In this document: one piece after another, positions 24,513 to 32,998 of the stretch
Layout of the letters: every line of letters starts with the position of its first letter
How positions within the stretch are numbered: the stretch's first letter is position 1
DNA from: Aureimonas sp. AU4
GTDB taxonomy: Bacteria > Pseudomonadota > Alphaproteobacteria > Rhizobiales > Rhizobiaceae
Direction of reading: 5' to 3'
DNA length: 61,888 bases
Assembly: GCF_001463765.1 (NCBI RefSeq)
Contig: NZ_BBWK01000019.1
Coordinates: 1 to 61,888, forward strand
The notes under the pieces: generated by a model
Told to the model about the DNA's origin: nothing
Database searches by the model: none
Seen by the model: the letters and a program-made list of their open reading frames with translations, nothing else
Program-made: the position numbers and the translations under genes

Positions 24513-25400
24513 ATGGACCTCCTTGCCCTTGCCGACTTCAACCTCGTCGCGCGCCATGGCGGGTTCGGCCGGGCGGCGCGCGCCAGCGGGCGGCCGAAGG
24601 CGACACTTTCGCGCCGGATCGGCGAGCTGGAGGCCGCGCTGGGTCTGCGCCTCCTGGAGCGCGGGGCGCGCGCGCTGAAGCTGACCGAGGAGGGACGCGC
24701 CTTGTTCGAGCGCACGAGCGTGCTCCTGACCGAGCTCGACGAGGCCGCCTCCGCCGTCGCCTCGGGCGGGCGGCGTCCACGCGGGCGCCTGCGCATCAGC
24801 GCGCCGCTTCTCTTCTCGCAGACGGCGATGGGGCCGCTCGCCGCCTCGTTCGCGCTCCGGCACCCGGACGTGCGGCTGGAGGTGACGACCGACGACCGCG
24901 CCGTGGACATGGTGGAGGAAGGCTACGACCTCGTGATCCGGGTGGACCCGGCGAGCGATGCGGGCCTCGTCGGCCGCGTCTTCCTGCGGGACCGGCTCGC
25001 CGTCGTGGCGGCACCGGACCTCGCGCGGCCCGCGGGCGGCGGCACCGTGCCGGCGGTGCTGCGGGGATCAGCGCCCGCGCCCGCCTCCTGGCGTCTCAAG
25101 GGCCGTGGTGATGCGATTGCGATCGACCCGGTTCTGCGCCTGTCCTCGCACGTCATGGTGCGCGACGCGGTGCGCGCGGGCGTCGGTGCCGGGCGGCTGC
25201 CGGTCTCGCTGGTGAGCCGCGACGTCGAGGCCGGGCGGCTCGCGCTGTGGGGCGAGGCGGATGAGCCGGAGATCGCGCTCTGGGCGCTTTATCCCTCGCG
25301 CCGGCTTCTGAGCGCCAAGGTCTCGGCCTTTCTCGACCATCTGCGGGACGCCTTCCCGCAGGGGCGCCCCGAGGAGCTCGCGGCCTTTGCGGGGGACTGA
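24513..25400 (+). CDS. LysR-family transcriptional regulator
   Basis: 295 residues from ATG 24513; GTG at 24504 in the same frame is an alternative start. The N-terminal helix-turn-helix is DFNLVARHGGFGRAARASGRPKATLSRRIGELEAALGLRLLERGARALKLTEEG. The C-terminal effector domain carries GRLRISAPLLFSQTAMGPL and RHPDVRLEVTTDDRAVDMVEEGYDLVIR, typical of the CrgA/AaeR-like group that controls a divergent redox enzyme. It is divergent from the AtaL-like and NAD(P)-binding protein genes. It ends 9 bp from the convergent PfkB kinase gene. Confidence 0.92.
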   Translation: MDLLALADFNLVARHGGFGRAARASGRPKATLSRRIGELEAALGLRLLERGARALKLTEEGRALFERTSVLLTELDEAASAVASGGRRPRGRLRISAPLLFSQTAMGPLAASFALRHPDVRLEVTTDDRAVDMVEEGYDLVIRVDPASDAGLVGRVFLRDRLAVVAAPDLARPAGGGTVPAVLRGSAPAPASWRLKGRGDAIAIDPVLRLSSHVMVRDAVRAGVGAGRLPVSLVSRDVEAGRLALWGEADEPEIALWALYPSRRLLSAKVSAFLDHLRDAFPQGRPEELAAFAGD

Positions 25401-25409
25401 ACCGGGGCG

Positions 25410-26342
25410 CTAGAGCGCGGCGCGGCGCGGCGCGTCCGCGCCCCGGCGCTCGCAGGTAGCGCTTGCGACGCGCTGCCCGAGCGCGAGGGCCCTGGCGAGC
25501 GCCGCCTCGCCCGCGCTCTCGAGGCTTGCGCGCTTGAGAAGACCGCCATCGTGGAGCCCGGCCAGAAGGCCCGCCATGAAGCTGTCGCCGGCGCCGACCG
25601 TGTCGACCACGCCGGCCGGAATGGCATCGATCGCCAGCCGGCGCCCGCGCGTATAGCCGACGACGCCGCGCTCGCCGAAGGTCACCGCGACCAGCGCTGC
25701 GCCTTGGCCGAGCCAGCGCTCGGCCGCCGCCGCCGGGTCGAGGCCCGGATGAAGCCAGTCGAGGTCGGCCGCGCTGATCTTCACGATGTCGGCGAGCGCG
25801 AGAATGCGCGCCATGCGCTCGCGATAGAGCGCCTCGTCCGCGACGAGCGAGGGCCGCACGTTGGGATCGAACGTGACCAGCCGCTTCCCTCGCGCCTCAC
25901 GTTGCAGGAGCGCCTCGTAGGCGCCGGCTGCCGGCTCGCGGATCAGCGAGATCGAGCCGAAATGAAGGCAGCCGACGCCTTCGAGGGCCGCCTCGTCCGG
26001 CAGGCTCGTCCAGGCGCGGTCGGCGGCCTCGGCGTCATAGAAGGCGTAGGCGGGCTCGTCGGCGTCGAGGCTGACGAAGCCGAGCGTCGAGGGCGCCCGG
26101 CGCCGCTCCACCCAGCGCGTCGCGACCCCGCTCTCCTCCAGTCCCTCCACCAGCATGTCGCCGAAGAAGTCACGGGAGATGCCGCCGAGAAAGCCGGTCG
26201 GCACGTCGAGGCGCCCGAGCGCGCGGGCGACGTTGTAGGGCGAGCCGCCCGGGCAGGGCCGGTAGCCCGAGCCCTCCTCGCGCAAGGCGACCGGCACGAA
26301 GTCGATCAACGCTTCGCCGCAGCACAGGATGGTCGAGGTCAT
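25410..26342 (-). CDS. PfkB-family carbohydrate kinase, fructokinase-like
   Basis: 310 residues. The PfkB signatures are present: GGSPYNVARALGRL near the N-terminus, DPNVRPSL in the middle, and the catalytic signature DTVGAGDSFMAGLL with the base Asp. The closest look is to fructokinases and 2-keto-sugar kinases (CCGEALIDFVP opening). The gene follows a sorbitol-type dehydrogenase in a leftward operon, where it would phosphorylate the fructose (or related ketose) made by that enzyme. The intergenic gap to the dehydrogenase is 52 bp. Substrate choice is inferred from context. Confidence 0.88.
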   Translation of the reverse strand: MTSTILCCGEALIDFVPVALREEGSGYRPCPGGSPYNVARALGRLDVPTGFLGGISRDFFGDMLVEGLEESGVATRWVERRRAPSTLGFVSLDADEPAYAFYDAEAADRAWTSLPDEAALEGVGCLHFGSISLIREPAAGAYEALLQREARGKRLVTFDPNVRPSLVADEALYRERMARILALADIVKISAADLDWLHPGLDPAAAAERWLGQGAALVAVTFGERGVVGYTRGRRLAIDAIPAGVVDTVGAGDSFMAGLLAGLHDGGLLKRASLESAGEAALARALALGQRVASATCERRGADAPRRAAL

Positions 26343-26394
26343 GAGGGCGGTTCCGGGGGAGCGAAGGGCGGGATGAGGGGAGCGCGGCGAGCGC

Positions 26395-27183
26395 TCAGCT
26401 CATGACGTTGCCGCCGTCGACATTGTAGCACTGGGCGACGATGTAGCCGGCGTCCGGCCCCGCCAGGAAGGCGGCCATGGCGGCCTGCTCGGCGGGGGTC
26501 CCGAAGCGCCCGGCCGGCACGGCGGCGGCGACGCGCCGCTTCACCTCGCCCGGCGCGAGGCCCTCGGCCTCGCCGAGCTTGGCGTCCACCACGTTCCACA
26601 TCGGCGTGTCGACGACGCCGGGCGCGATGGCGTTGACGTTGATGCCGTGGCGGATGAGGTCGAGCGCGCAGCTCTGGGTGATGCTGATCACGGCGGCCTT
26701 GGTGGCGCAATAGGCGACGGACGGACCCTCGCCGCGGCGCCCGGCCTGCGAGGCGAAGTTGACGATGCGCCCGCCCCGGCCCTGCTCCACCATGCGGCGC
26801 GCCACGGCCTGCGTCATGAAGATCAGGCCCTCGACGTTCACCGCGAAGACGCGCGCCGTTCGCTCGCGCGTCATCTCGAGGATCGGCTGCACCTCGTAGA
26901 TGCCGGCGGCGTTGACGAGGATGTCGATCCCGCCCGCCCATGCCACGACGCGCGAAACCGCCGCCTCGATGCTCTCGGGCCGGGTGACGTCGAGGGCCAG
27001 GCCGAGGCCGTCCGCGCCGAAGGCTCCCGCGACGCGCTCGCAGGCCGCCGCGTCGAGATCGGCGACCACGACCCGCGCCCCTTCCGCCGCGAAGCGCTCG
27101 CACACGGCCCGGCCGATGCCGCTCGCTCCGCCCGTGACGATCGCGACCCGGCCCGCAAGCTTGTCCGTGGCGACGGCGCTCAT
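26395..27183 (-). CDS. sorbitol-type polyol dehydrogenase (SDR)
   Basis: 262-residue classical SDR. The NAD motif TGGASGIGRAV is at about 18-28, with VNAAGIYEVQPILEMT, FASQAGRRGEG, YCATKAAVI (catalytic Tyr and Lys) and a C-terminal YIVAQCYNVDGGNVMS. This whole pattern closely resembles the Rhodobacter sorbitol dehydrogenase (SmoS/PolS) group, which oxidises D-sorbitol to fructose and galactitol to tagatose. It overlaps the upstream aldolase gene by 4 bp (ATGA), and a PfkB kinase gene follows. No transporter is in this operon. Confidence 0.88.
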   Translation of the reverse strand: MSAVATDKLAGRVAIVTGGASGIGRAVCERFAAEGARVVVADLDAAACERVAGAFGADGLGLALDVTRPESIEAAVSRVVAWAGGIDILVNAAGIYEVQPILEMTRERTARVFAVNVEGLIFMTQAVARRMVEQGRGGRIVNFASQAGRRGEGPSVAYCATKAAVISITQSCALDLIRHGINVNAIAPGVVDTPMWNVVDAKLGEAEGLAPGEVKRRVAAAVPAGRFGTPAEQAAMAAFLAGPDAGYIVAQCYNVDGGNVMS

Positions 27184-27866
27184 CGGGCCGCCGCCTCTTC
27201 GAAGGCGCGCGAGGCGGCGGCCGTGTCGCCATCCGCGAACAGCCCCTCCGCCACCGCCGTTCCGAAGGTGAACGTGTCGCAGCCGGCGGCGGCGAGCCGT
27301 GCCACGTCGTCGGCGCTGCGCAGGCTCGCCACCAGAAGGCGCGTTTCGTCGCCCGCAGTCGCCAGGATCGCGCGCATCTCGTGCATCACCGCCACGCCGT
27401 CGCGGCCCGCGTCGTTGATGCGACCGAAATAGGGGGCGACGTAGTCCGCGCCGGCCGCCGCCGCCGTCAGCGCCTGGTGCGAGGCGTAGACCGCCGTGAC
27501 CGTGGTGCGGATGCCGAGGGCGTGGAGTTCGCACACCGCCCGCATCCCGTTCTCGGTGACCGGCACCTTCACGACGACGCGCGGGTCGATCGCGCCGAGC
27601 GCCCGGCCCGTCTGGACGAGGGCCTTGGTCTCGGTGCCCCAGGCCTGCGCCTGCACCTCGTGGACGGGATAACGGAGAACGGTCTCGACGAGGTCGGCCA
27701 GGACGGGCAGCGCCGAGCGCAGTCCGGACCGCTCCAGGATCGTCGGGTTCGTGGTGACGCCGTGGAAGAGGCCGGTCGGCAGCCACCGGGCATAGGCCGC
27801 GCGGTCCGCCGTATCGAGAAACAGGCGCAGGCCTGTGCGGCTGGAGGGCGCGACGCGATGGGCCAT
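27180..27866 (-). CDS. transaldolase / fructose-6-phosphate aldolase-like protein
   Basis: ATG at 27866 gives 228 residues. The TalC/FSA-type fold is indicated by LFLDTADRAAYARWLPTGLFHGVTTNPTILERSG, the Schiff-base Lys in VVVKVPVTENGMRAVCELHALGIRTTVTAVYA, then YVAPYFGRINDAGRDG and LLVASLRSADDV. Small transaldolases of this group cleave or form ketose phosphates. It is the first gene of the leftward operon with the sorbitol-type dehydrogenase and PfkB kinase, under the SorC operator at 27921. The true reaction (aldol cleavage of a ketose phosphate, or transaldolase) is uncertain. Confidence 0.85.
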   Translation of the reverse strand: MAHRVAPSSRTGLRLFLDTADRAAYARWLPTGLFHGVTTNPTILERSGLRSALPVLADLVETVLRYPVHEVQAQAWGTETKALVQTGRALGAIDPRVVVKVPVTENGMRAVCELHALGIRTTVTAVYASHQALTAAAAGADYVAPYFGRINDAGRDGVAVMHEMRAILATAGDETRLLVASLRSADDVARLAAAGCDTFTFGTAVAEGLFADGDTAAASRAFEEAAAR

Positions 27867-27920
27867 GGAAAACGTCCGTGTAGCGGGAGGGCGCCGCCGG
27901 GCGGGCGATGCGTGGTGGTG

Positions 27921-27950
27921 GACATATGCCTTCTCAAACAGGCATATGTC
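27921..27950. promoter_or_regulatory. SorC-type operator: perfect inverted repeat
   Basis: The arms GACATATGCC (27921-27930) and GGCATATGTC (27941-27950) are exact reverse complements with a 10-nt spacer, so the half-site centres are 20 bp (two helical turns) apart. It lies in the 118-bp region between the divergent aldolase and SorC genes, 34 bp before the SorC ATG. Each arm also contains the short palindrome CATATG. Confidence 0.8.
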
Positions 27951-27984
27951 AATCCGACGCGCTTGGTGCGAAAGGGAGGAATCC

Positions 27985-28953
27985 ATGGCTCGACTGCGCA
28001 GACCGCCCGCCGGCCCGATCGCCGAGGACGCCACGCTGCGCCTTCGCGCGGCTTGGCTCTACTACGACCGCAAGATGACGCAGCGCGAGATCGCCGAGGC
28101 GCTCGGCGTCGGCCGCACTACGGTCACGCGCCTTCTCGACGAGGCGCTGAAGCGCGCCGAGGTTCAGGTCTGGATCAACGAGGGCGGGCGCGAGCGCACC
28201 GACCTCGCGCTGGCCCTGGAACGGGAGTTCGGGCTCGACGAGGCGATCGTGGTGCCCCACGCGCCGGGCGAGGCGGACGCCGCGCGCTCGGTCGGGCTGG
28301 CGCTCGGCAAGTTCCTCTCGGAAGGGCTCGTCGACGGCCAGTCGATCGGCGTCGGGTGGGGGCGCACGCTGACGGCGTCGCTGGCAAGCCTCCGGCCCGC
28401 CACTCACGCGGGCGCACGCATCGTGTCGCTGTGCGGCGGCGTCATCGAGGCGCCGGAGAACAACCCGACGGACTTCTCCTGGCGCCTCGCCAGCCGCCTC
28501 GGCGCGCCGTGCCTTCTGTATCCCGCGCCCCTTCTCGTGGACTCGGCCGAGACGCGCCGGGCGCTGCGCGAGCGCTGCGGTCTCGACCGGGTGGAGCGCA
28601 TCGCGGGCGCGCTCGACGTCGCCCTGTTCAGCGTCGGCGAGGTGGGGCCTGCCTCCACCGCCCTGTCGCGCGCCGTCATGCCGGCGCAGGTCTACGCCGA
28701 GCTCATGGCCGCCGGCGGGACGTGCGACCTCATGTGCAACATCCTCGACGCCGACGGGCGAACGCTCGACCATCCCATCATGGGCTGCGTCATGTCGGTC
28801 GACCTCGAGGCGCTGGCCAGGGCGCGCCACGTGGTGATCGCGAGCGGCGGGGCGCGACGCGCGCCCGCGATCCGCGCCGCGATCCGCCGGGTCGGCTGCC
28901 ACACGCTCGTCACCGACGAGGGCGCGGCCCTGGCGCTGCTCGGGCGGGACTGA
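27985..28953 (+). CDS. SorC-family sugar-responsive transcriptional regulator
   Basis: ATG at 27985 with AGGGAGGA upstream gives 322 residues. The N-terminal helix-turn-helix is LYYDRKMTQREIAEALGVGRTTVTRLLDEA. The rest is the SorC/DeoR sugar-phosphate-isomerase-like effector domain, with SIGVGWGRTLTASLASL, GGVIEAPENNPTDFSWRLA, GLDRVERIAGALDVALFSVG and LMCNILDADGR. Members bind a phosphorylated sugar as inducer. It is divergent from the polyol operon and its likely operator is the perfect inverted repeat at 27921-27950. The inducer may be a ketose phosphate made by that pathway. Confidence 0.92.
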   Translation: MARLRRPPAGPIAEDATLRLRAAWLYYDRKMTQREIAEALGVGRTTVTRLLDEALKRAEVQVWINEGGRERTDLALALEREFGLDEAIVVPHAPGEADAARSVGLALGKFLSEGLVDGQSIGVGWGRTLTASLASLRPATHAGARIVSLCGGVIEAPENNPTDFSWRLASRLGAPCLLYPAPLLVDSAETRRALRERCGLDRVERIAGALDVALFSVGEVGPASTALSRAVMPAQVYAELMAAGGTCDLMCNILDADGRTLDHPIMGCVMSVDLEALARARHVVIASGGARRAPAIRAAIRRVGCHTLVTDEGAALALLGRD

Positions 28954-29037
28954 CGGAACGGCCCCTTCCCCGGAACGCCGCCCCGCCCCAGATCCCGTTA
29001 CGCGGCCGCCATGGCCGGAAGCCGCAGGGAGGATCGC

Positions 29038-29517
29038 ATGATCGACAGCCGGGACCGCCGACATCTGGAGCGCTGCGTCGATCTTGCGGAGGAAACCCTT
29101 TCCGCCGGAAACGAGCCCTTCGGCTCGATCCTCGTGTCGCAAGACGGCGAGACGCTTCTGGAGGCCGTCAACGAAGTGGGCGGGGGCGACCCGACGCGCC
29201 ATCCCGAATTCGCGATCGCGCGCTGGGCTGCGGAGAACCTTGCACCCGAGCAGCGCGCGAAGGCCGTCGTTTATACGTCCGGCGAGCATTGCCCCATGTG
29301 CTCGGCCGCCCATGCCTGGGCGGGGCTCGGCCGCATCGTCTACGCCTCGTCGGCCGCGCAGCTCACCGCCTGGCAGGGGGAGCTCGGCGCCGCCCCCTCG
29401 CCCGTCGCGCCCCTGCCGATCCGGGACGTGGCGCCGGGCGTGCCCGTGGACGGGCCGGTGGACGATCTGGCGACGCGCGTGCGCGATCTGCACCGGCGCT
29501 CGAACGAGCGGGGATGA
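29038..29517 (+). CDS. nucleoside/guanine deaminase-like protein (CDA fold)
   Basis: ATG at 29038 with AGGGAGGAT upstream gives 159 residues. Zinc-site motifs of the cytidine-deaminase-like family are present: RHPEFAIARWAAENL (HPE in place of the common HAE) and YTSGEHCPMCSAAHAW (PCxxC as CPMC). The rest resembles the nucleoside-deaminase group that includes guanine and cytosine deaminases. It lies between the SorC and GntR genes and is convergent with the latter; no other purine genes are near. The substrate is unassigned. Confidence 0.85.
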   Translation: MIDSRDRRHLERCVDLAEETLSAGNEPFGSILVSQDGETLLEAVNEVGGGDPTRHPEFAIARWAAENLAPEQRAKAVVYTSGEHCPMCSAAHAWAGLGRIVYASSAAQLTAWQGELGAAPSPVAPLPIRDVAPGVPVDGPVDDLATRVRDLHRRSNERG

Positions 29518-29532
29518 TGCCGGCGGGGCGCG

Positions 29533-30264
29533 TCAGCCGAAGCGGCTGAGGTCGCGCGCGGCGGTTTCCAGGATCTCGCCCGAGGCGCGGCGAGCCGCCG
29601 CGCCGTCGCGCATACGCAGCGCCTCGACGAGCCGGCCATGCACCTCGACCGTATGGAGATGCGACTCCACCGAGCGGTTGGCGCGGTCGAGCGCCCGCAT
29701 CAGCGCGGCATCGATCACGCCCGACAGCTGGACGAAGACACGGTTGCCGCTGGCGCGAAGGAGGATGCGGTGGAACTCGGCGTCGGCCGCCGTGAAGGCG
29801 TCGTCGTCGCCGGGCTCGGCGTCGCGCATCGCCTCCCAGGCCGCGTGAAGCGCGGCGATCTCATTGAGGCTCGCGCGGGCCGCCGCCAGCTCGGCGGCGA
29901 ACGGCTCCACCGCGCGCCGCGCCTCGAGGACCGAGGCGAGGAGCTCGGCGTCCACCACCGCATCGCCCATCCAGTCGAGAAGGTCGGCGTCGAGGAGGTT
30001 CCACTCGGCGCGCGGCCGCACGAGCGTTCCGGCCCTCGCCCGCGAGCGCACCACGCCCTTCGATTCCAGCGTCTTCAGCGCCTCGCGCACCACGGTGCGG
30101 CTGATCGAGAACTCCGCGCACAGGTCCTGCTCGCGAGGCAGGGTCGAGCCTTCCGGGTATTGTCCCTCCACGATCGTGCGGGCGAGCGCGGCCACGAAGT
30201 CGCGGCCGACGCGGGGCCGGGACCGGGTCGCGGCGGAGGAGGAGGCGACGGGGGCGAGCGGCAT
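29533..30264 (-). CDS. GntR-family regulator, FadR subfamily with FCD domain
   Basis: 243 residues. The winged helix covers GRDFVAALARTIVEGQYPEGSTLPREQDLCAEFSISRTVVREALKTLESKGVVRSRARAGTLV. The C-terminal all-helical FCD ligand domain contains LEARRAVEPFAAELAA, AFTAADAEFHRILLRASGNRV and the metal-binding His residues in SHLHTVEVHGRLVEALR. FCD regulators respond to sugar acids and other small carboxylates. It is divergent from the AraFGH-galactonate dehydratase operon, of which it is the likely regulator, with galactonate or a later intermediate as effector. A short Ala/Ser-rich N-terminus precedes the wing. Confidence 0.9.
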   Translation of the reverse strand: MPLAPVASSSAATRSRPRVGRDFVAALARTIVEGQYPEGSTLPREQDLCAEFSISRTVVREALKTLESKGVVRSRARAGTLVRPRAEWNLLDADLLDWMGDAVVDAELLASVLEARRAVEPFAAELAAARASLNEIAALHAAWEAMRDAEPGDDDAFTAADAEFHRILLRASGNRVFVQLSGVIDAALMRALDRANRSVESHLHTVEVHGRLVEALRMRDGAAARRASGEILETAARDLSRFG

Positions 30265-30353
30265 GCGGCAGGATTCCGGTCTCGATCGAACGGTTCTCGC
30301 TTATTTCCGCGCATCAGACAACGACAGGAATAAGTCATACATTGCGATTGACT

Positions 30354-30367
30354 CGTCAGACATGACG
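30354..30367. promoter_or_regulatory. putative GntR operator
   Basis: CGTCAGACATGACG has 5-bp arms (CGTCA / TGACG) around GACA, in the 161-bp divergent region between the GntR and binding-protein genes. The 7-mer TCAGACA inside it (30356-30362) also occurs at 30314-30320, 42 bp upstream (four helical turns). Confidence 0.4.
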
Positions 30368-30425
30368 GCGCTACCAATCGGGCGGCGCCGAGGGAGAACG
30401 GGCGCGCACCATCCGGGAGGCAGGC

Positions 30426-31409
30426 ATGAAGTTCTGGAAGCAGACGATGTTGGCGGGCGCGGCCCTTCTCGTCGCCCTCGGCTCGGCGAGCGCCGCCGAC
30501 GTGAAGATCGGCTTCGTCGTGAAGCAGCCCGAAGAGCCCTGGTTCCAGGACGAGTGGCGCTTCGCGCAACAGGCCGCCAAGGAGAAGGGCTTCACGCTCG
30601 TCGAGATCGGCGCCGAGGACGGCGAGAAGGTCCAGGCCGCGATCGACAATCTCGGCGCGCAGGGCGCCCAGGGCTTCATCATCTGCACGCCCGACGTGAA
30701 GCTCGGCCCCGGCATCGTCGCCAAGGCGGCCGCCAACGACCTGAAGGTGATGACGGTCGACGACCGCCTGGTCGACAATTCCGGCCAGCCGCTGGAAGCG
30801 GTGCCCCACATGGGCATCTCGGCCACCAAGATCGGCGAAGCCGTCGGTCAGGCGATCGCCGACGAGGCCAAGGCGCGCGGCTGGGACATGGCCAAGGTCG
30901 GCGCGATCAAGGTTTCCTACGACCAGCTGCCGACCGCGGTGGACCGCGTGGCGGGGGCGACCTCGGTTCTGGAGAAGAGCGGCCTGCCCGAAGCCAACAT
31001 CTTCAACGCGCCCCAGGCCAAGACCGACACCGAGGCCGCGCTGAACGCGGCGACGACCGTCGTCAACGCCCATCCCGAGATCCAGCACTGGGTCGCGGTC
31101 GGGCTCAACGACGAGGCGGTACTGGGCGCGGTGCGCGCGACGGAGAGCGTCGGCATTCCGGCCGCCAACGTGATCGGGGTCGGCATCGGCGGCGCGGACT
31201 CGGCCATCAACGAGTTCAAGAAGCCGAGCGAGACGGGCTTCTTCGGCACCGTGATCATCAGCCCCAAGCGCCACGGCTACGAGACGGCCTCCAACATGTA
31301 CGAGTGGATCGCCGACGGGAAGGAGCCCGAGAAGCTCATCCTGACCAGCGGCCAGCTCGCCAAGCGCGGCGACTACCAGGCCGTGCGCAAGGACCTCGGC
31401 ATCGAGTAG
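30426..31409 (+). CDS. araF: L-arabinose/D-galactose ABC transporter substrate-binding protein (AraF-type)
   Basis: 327 residues with a Sec signal peptide (MKFWKQTMLAGAALLVALGSASA, cleavage before AADVK). The mature part matches AraF along its length: IGFVVKQPEEPWFQDEWRFAQQAAKEKGFTLVEIGAED, GFIICTPDVKLGPGIV, MTVDDRLVD and GHYE/GYET-like ends. AraF binds L-arabinose, D-fucose and D-galactose in the periplasm. The ATP-binding and permease genes follow. A hairpin lies between it and the ATPase gene. The accompanying galactonate dehydratase suggests that D-galactose is a real substrate here. Confidence 0.9.
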   Translation: MKFWKQTMLAGAALLVALGSASAADVKIGFVVKQPEEPWFQDEWRFAQQAAKEKGFTLVEIGAEDGEKVQAAIDNLGAQGAQGFIICTPDVKLGPGIVAKAAANDLKVMTVDDRLVDNSGQPLEAVPHMGISATKIGEAVGQAIADEAKARGWDMAKVGAIKVSYDQLPTAVDRVAGATSVLEKSGLPEANIFNAPQAKTDTEAALNAATTVVNAHPEIQHWVAVGLNDEAVLGAVRATESVGIPAANVIGVGIGGADSAINEFKKPSETGFFGTVIISPKRHGYETASNMYEWIADGKEPEKLILTSGQLAKRGDYQAVRKDLGIE

Positions 31410-31429
31410 CGCCAAGCGATCCCGCGCGG

Positions 31430-31451
31430 CGGCGGACCTGAGGGCCCGCCG
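31430..31451 (+). other. intra-operon hairpin after the binding-protein gene
   Basis: CGGCGGACC / GGCCCGCCG with a TGAG loop (one mismatch), followed by TCCCCCTT. Such structures after a binding-protein gene usually stabilise its mRNA and lower expression of the distal genes. Confidence 0.5.
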
Positions 31452-31480
31452 TCCCCCTTCACCCGGGACGGACGGGCCGG

Positions 31481-32992
31481 ATGTCTCTTGAATTCAGCGG
31501 ACTTTCCAAGTCCTATCCCGGCGTTCGCGCGCTCAAGGGCGTCGGCTTCTCGGTTCCCGCCGGCCATGTCCACGGCCTGATGGGCGAGAACGGCGCGGGC
31601 AAGTCGACGCTGATCCGCATCCTGTCGGGCGACACGCGCGCCGACGAGGGGCAGATTCGCATCGAAGGCGTCGAGCAGCGCTTCGGCTCGGCGCGCGATG
31701 CCTTCGACGCCGGCGTCGTGGTGGTCCACCAGGAACTCCAGCTCGTTCCCAACCTGTCGGTCGCCGAGAACCTGCGGCTCGGCCGAACGCCCTCGCGCGC
31801 CGGCATCGTGCGCTTCCGCGCGCTGTTCGCGGAGGTCGCGCGAACGCTCCGCGAGATCGGCGTCGTGATCGACCCGGCGGCCAAGGTCTCCAGCCTCTCG
31901 ATCGGCGAGCGGCAGATGGTGGAGATCGCGAAAGCCGTGATGATCGACGCGCGCGTGATCGCGCTGGACGAGCCGACCTCGTCCCTCTCCTCGCGCGAGA
32001 GCGAGATCCTGTTCCGCCTGATCGACCGCCTGCGCGCGGCCGGCAAGGTCATCCTCTACGTCTCGCACCGGCTCGACGAGATCTTCCGCCTCTGCGACGG
32101 CTGCACGGTCCTGCGCGACGGCGCGCTTGCCGCCCATCACGCGACCATGGAGGGCGTGACGCGCGAGCGACTCGTGTCCGAGATGGTGGGGCGCGAGATC
32201 AGCGACATCTGGGGCTGGCGTCCCCGGCCTGCCGGCGAGGTCCGGCTGAGCGTCGAGGGCCTGTCGGGCGAGAAGCTCCCCGAGCCGCAGCGCTTCGAGG
32301 CGCGCGCGGGCGAGATCCTCGGCTTCTTCGGTCTGGTCGGTGCGGGGCGCTCGGAACTGATGCGTCTCGTCTACGGCGCGGACCGGGCCTCGGGCGGCAC
32401 CGTCATCGTCGACGGCGCGCCCCTGCCCCTCTCCGATCCCCGCGCCTCGATCCGCGCCGGGCTCGTTCTGTGCCCCGAGGACCGCAAGGCCGACGGCATC
32501 GTGCAGGGGCGCTCGGTGGCCGAGAACATCGCCATCTCGTCGCGCCGCCACCATTCGCCCTTCGGCATCGTCCAGCCCAGGCGCGAGGCCGAAACGGCGG
32601 ATCGCTTCATCGCGTCCTTGCGCATCCGCACGCCCTCGCGGCGCCAGGACATCGTGAACCTGTCGGGTGGCAACCAGCAGAAGGTGATCCTCGCCCGCTG
32701 GCTGTCGGAGCCCGACGTCAAGGTCCTGATCGTCGACGAGCCGACGCGTGGCATCGATGTCGGCGCGAAGTCCGAGATCTACGAGATCCTCTACGCGCTG
32801 GCCGAGCGCGGCATCGCGGTGGTGGTGGTGTCGAGCGAGCTGCCCGAGGTGATCGGCATCTGCGACCGCGTCCTCGTCATGTGCGAGCGGCGCATCGCCG
32901 CCGAGTTCCGGCGCGGCGCGCTCACCGAGGCGGCGCTGCTGGCCGCCGCCCTGCCCGACCGCGACACGCCCCGCCAAGCCCGGAAGAGCTGA
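31481..32992 (+). CDS. araG: sugar ABC transporter ATP-binding protein (AraG-type)
   Basis: 503 residues with two ABC domains, as in the CUT2 family. The first has Walker [32 protein letters not shown], signature [15 protein letters not shown] and Walker [14 protein letters not shown]. The second has a degenerate Walker A ([14 protein letters not shown]), the [10 protein letters not shown] block, signature [15 protein letters not shown] and [18 protein letters not shown]. Together with araF and araH it forms the L-arabinose/D-galactose importer. It ends 6 bp before araH. Confidence 0.92.
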   Translation: MSLEFSGLSKSYPGVRALKGVGFSVPAGHVHGLMGENGAGKSTLIRILSGDTRADEGQIRIEGVEQRFGSARDAFDAGVVVVHQELQLVPNLSVAENLRLGRTPSRAGIVRFRALFAEVARTLREIGVVIDPAAKVSSLSIGERQMVEIAKAVMIDARVIALDEPTSSLSSRESEILFRLIDRLRAAGKVILYVSHRLDEIFRLCDGCTVLRDGALAAHHATMEGVTRERLVSEMVGREISDIWGWRPRPAGEVRLSVEGLSGEKLPEPQRFEARAGEILGFFGLVGAGRSELMRLVYGADRASGGTVIVDGAPLPLSDPRASIRAGLVLCPEDRKADGIVQGRSVAENIAISSRRHHSPFGIVQPRREAETADRFIASLRIRTPSRRQDIVNLSGGNQQKVILARWLSEPDVKVLIVDEPTRGIDVGAKSEIYEILYALAERGIAVVVVSSELPEVIGICDRVLVMCERRIAAEFRRGALTEAALLAAALPDRDTPRQARKS

Positions 32993-32998
32993 CCCATC

